Shown here piece after piece: positions 61,501 to 64,000 of a DNA stretch of 64,000 bases. The position numbers and the translations under genes were made by a program. Source of the DNA: Pterobdella sp. o SKG-2022. Taxonomy: Eukaryota > Annelida > Clitellata > Hirudinida > Piscicolidae. The DNA lies in contig OZ038326.1 in NCBI GenBank assembly GCA_964035795.1, forward strand, positions 2,328,916 through 2,392,915, in the 5' to 3' direction. How positions within the stretch are numbered: position 1 is the first letter of the stretch; each line of letters begins with the position of its first letter. Below the pieces are notes generated by a model, which worked only from the letters and a program-made list of their open reading frames with translations, did no database searches and had not been told where the DNA came from.

Positions 61501-64000
61501 ACCCAGATAGCCAAAAGATCAGCAAATGTTCAATGGTGCCTAGCAAGCAGTTATTTACAGCATAGGGTTTCTGTTGACGATGATCGATGGGTGAGTGATG
61601 GTGGGGTTTATCGATTAGTTTTAGGTCTCAAACCTGGCTTTGATGCCTATCACTTGAAGAATTTTGTAGTCAGAAACAACATGAACGGAACTACTAGGCA
61701 TATTCTTGAAATATTATAAATGCAAATTTCAGCAATTGATAGAATAATTTTCAAAAAAAGAAAAATAAATTTAAAAATCTAGTAAAAAATTTGGAAATTT
61801 TACACAAGAATCTATGACTATACGTCAAAATCAATGCTTAATGATCAAAAGACACGTACAAAGCTTTTGAAAAAAACTCTATAAATAAGTCTTGAAATCA
61901 TGCGTTTTAAAATCTAATACAAAGATAAGAACCTTCATAAGAACTCTAAACGATGACTAATGACCAACACAGGTGCATATTTTACCAGCGGGTGTCTTCA
62001 AGTGTATAATTTCAGGTTGGAACTTTGATATTACTCTTAGAAGTTTTGATCGTTCTGTTTTATACATAAGATAGAACCTTAAATTTTTAAAATCATTAAA
62101 CCAATCCCAAATCATCATGAAAACCTTGAAATAATGATTCGATATCAATGAACCTCATAGGCCTTCAACCCAACTCAAGCCACACTGTGAGCATCAGTTG
62201 CATACAAGCCACCTCAGTAGATGAGAACTGCTTTGTATCATCATCAGTCTCCTTTGTAACTCTGCCCAGAGGTTGTGCTTTGTTGGGGATTAGTTGTACT
62301 CTAATAATGGTTTTGTTTATTTAATAAATCAAAAGTTTGTATGTTTGAAAAATAGTAATCAGAGTTTAAAAGTATTGACTTTTTAAAAGTGTTTCGCCAT
62401 TTTGAATAGATATTTTGAAATTTTTTAACTAAATACCATTTCAAATAATGTTTTATGAGACATAAAAAGCACGATTTCAACAGATTTTCCTGACCCCCCA
62501 ACGGATGTGCAAGCGGAAATAGGACCACAAAAGGGCACTATTTTAGTCACGTGGAAACCAGCTGCTAAGGAACCAGGGTCTATGGATGTAACCAAGAGTA
62601 TGAAGAAAACTAATATTACCGGTTATACCGTGTATATTTCAGGTAAAAAAGCCCGCCATATATCTAATCCTTACTGTGAGTTATAATTTGGTTTCTCGTA
62701 AAATTTTAAGATAAATGAACATTATTATTGTTTATAATTTATAATATTATATATTTTTTATAATTTATTTTTTAAATTTTAAAAGAGGATTGAAATTAAT
62801 TGAGAATTAATAGAATTTATATTTTTCAAAATAAATTTATAGTCAACCTATAATTAATATTGTTTCAACTAATATTGATTTGTTCAAAACAAGGTGATCA
62901 CTTGGTGTTGAACTGGAAAAACCACGACTTCGAAGACCAAACCACCTACAACCTTAGTGTCCGCACCACCACCGACAGATGGGAAAGCCCAGACTCCAGC
63001 CCTCCTACATGTCTCGGGATTCAACTTATTCAAGAAGTGATTAGAGGAAGACCGGCAGTGTTCGAGAGTGAGGAAGCCCTGAAAAAAGATGATGATTTTA
63101 TTGTGGGCTACAAGTGTGAGCAACAGGTATTTTTGTTTGGAATCATACTTTTGCAACTACTCTGATTTTTTTTGATTATATAATGGAGTTTTTTCTGTTT
63201 AAATTCAGTTTTAAAATGTTTTCAGGATTACTATAACAAGAGCAACTTCAATTCAAAAAACGATTTGTTACAGAAGTTGACTGATAAAGGTACACATAAA
63301 ATTTTTTTGGTTAATTAAACCCTTTAATTTAAATTTTAGTAGATTATGAAACTAAAATATAAGATTTAATAAAAAAAATTTTCACTATATAATAAAAATT
63401 ATAGCAAGTTTGATTCAAAAATGAAGCTTTTTGCAAATACAGCTTAGACTACCAAGTTTATTCTCAATTCATGGAGTATACCCTTCACTTATTTTCCTTT
63501 CAAATAGCTTTTTCAATTTTTTTTTTGGATTTGTTTGCGCCAATAGGTTTTATCTTCAAAGATTTTATCTGAGAAGTTGACATTTATATCTCGCGTGTTT
63601 ATTCAGGTGTGAAGAAAGAACTTTTTTCACAATACAATACAGATCAATATGAGACCCAACCCACAAGAATAGCTGGTTTGTACAAAATATAACTTTTTTA
63701 TCAATAAAATTCTCTTTTAAGCAGTTTTCATTGAAATAGTATAATTTACCGGGTTCGATCCCATGTTGGGCTGACAATTAGTTCTTGTTGAGCGTTTTTG
63801 TTACTTCAAAGTTTTAGCAAGCGTTTTGATCTATGAGAAAAAAAACTTCATAAGCACCTCATAACATTTCAGGAAGATTAAGAAACAAAAAAGTTCAGAC
63901 TTCTCCCATTCTGATGCGCTTAATCGACAGAGACCCTAACGTGGACTATTACGATAAAGCCACAACCATGACTTTGAGAAAAAAACACGATATATCTGTT
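58522..64000 (+). CDS. RIMBP2: RIM-binding protein (RIM-BP), 5' part; runs off the window
   Basis: RIM-BPs link RIM and voltage-gated calcium channels at presynaptic active zones. Exons: 58522-58671, 59307-59382, 59672-59740, 60082-60132, 60382-60582, 61059-61140, 61469-61624, 62161-62281, 62484-62675, 62894-63126, 63226-63289, 63607-63675 and from about 63873 to the edge. All phases agree. The first two exons give an SH3 domain (FTYDPVTLSPNDNPDLELSF, GDYLFVYG, DGFYDGELMDGRKGLVPSNY). Three fibronectin III domains follow: PPPKDLHLERQLSNSFVVAW; VEVTQIAKRSANVQW to GLQPNSSHTVSI; and PPTDVQAEIGPQKGTILVTW to TYNLSVRTTTD. A linker follows. Order SH3-FN3-FN3-FN3 is diagnostic. The later two SH3 domains would lie beyond the window. 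Vertebrate proteins have a long coiled N-terminus before this SH3. Here an ATG sits directly before it, so either a short form starts here or upstream exons were missed. RIMBP paralogue is not resolved. Confidence 0.9.
63738..63800 (+). mobile_element. SINE fragment (B-box region) in a RIM-BP intron
   Basis: CCGGGTTCGATCCCATGTTG then GGCTGACAATTAGTTC matches the B-box and downstream segment of the element at 15464-15640. The A-box head is missing. Confidence 0.55.

Noticed and set aside
61625..61719. Continuation reading GLKPGFDAYHLK, which looks like a second fibronectin strand end
   Set aside because: The donor at 61624 joins in phase to GLQPNSSHTVSI at 62161, which completes the domain; the resemblance of the read-through is taken as coincidence.

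Overview
The window is an AT-rich animal nuclear genome. Genes are split by many short GT-AG introns, spacing is compact, and there are many di-, tri- and tetranucleotide microsatellites, short interspersed repeats and a 200-N assembly gap. Gene content points to an invertebrate bilaterian: a single-copy-type MyoD-family factor with its Cys/His region, nicotinamidase (found in invertebrates, absent from mammals), short secreted C-type lectins, and RIM-BP, WDR41, IFT46, NCAPG and ATP7 orthologues. A tunicate such as an ascidian is my best guess, by inference from compactness, lectins and MRF organisation. It is not proven.

Layout. 1-8.1 kb (+): MyoD-family gene, with a bHLH exon at the start and, about 6 kb downstream, a C-terminal exon carrying the helix III motif and a huge Asn-rich tail. 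8.1-10.1 kb: repeats. 10.1-12.4 kb (+): a seven-exon nicotinamidase with hydrophobic segments at both ends. 13.1-14.2 kb (-) and 15.7-16.2 kb (+): a divergent pair of related C-type lectins. The first has an in-frame stop and the second a C-terminal frameshift. 17.2-28.5 kb (-): NCAPG (condensin I HEAT subunit), more than 30 exons. 30.9-42.4 kb (-): ATP7-type copper ATPase, about 20 exons, with the assembly gap in one intron. 43.2-43.9 kb: LINE 3' remnant. 44.9-46.4 kb (-): intronless bHLH gene of the Fer3/Ptf1a type. 49.0-53.4 kb (-): IFT46. 53.5-57.8 kb (-): WDR41, only about 105 bp upstream of IFT46. 58.5-64 kb (+): RIM-binding protein, running off the window.

The genes do not form one pathway: muscle and neural bHLH regulators, NAD metabolism, lectins, chromosome condensation, copper transport, ciliary transport, lysosome/autophagy scaffold, presynaptic scaffold. 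I found no clear undescribed multi-gene system. The most notable signals are: GT/CA microsatellites that make up most of two NCAPG introns and directly form their 5' splice sites; a membrane-anchored nicotinamidase whose usual catalytic Asp reads as Gly; the poly-Asn extension of the MyoD factor; a copper ATPase whose membrane-proximal metal-binding domain has lost its CxxC; a perfect-hairpin MITE family; and a 160-bp inverted repeat pair flanking the nicotinamidase/lectin block.

Exon boundaries were assigned by eye from splice consensus, reading phase and family alignment from memory. No search was run.
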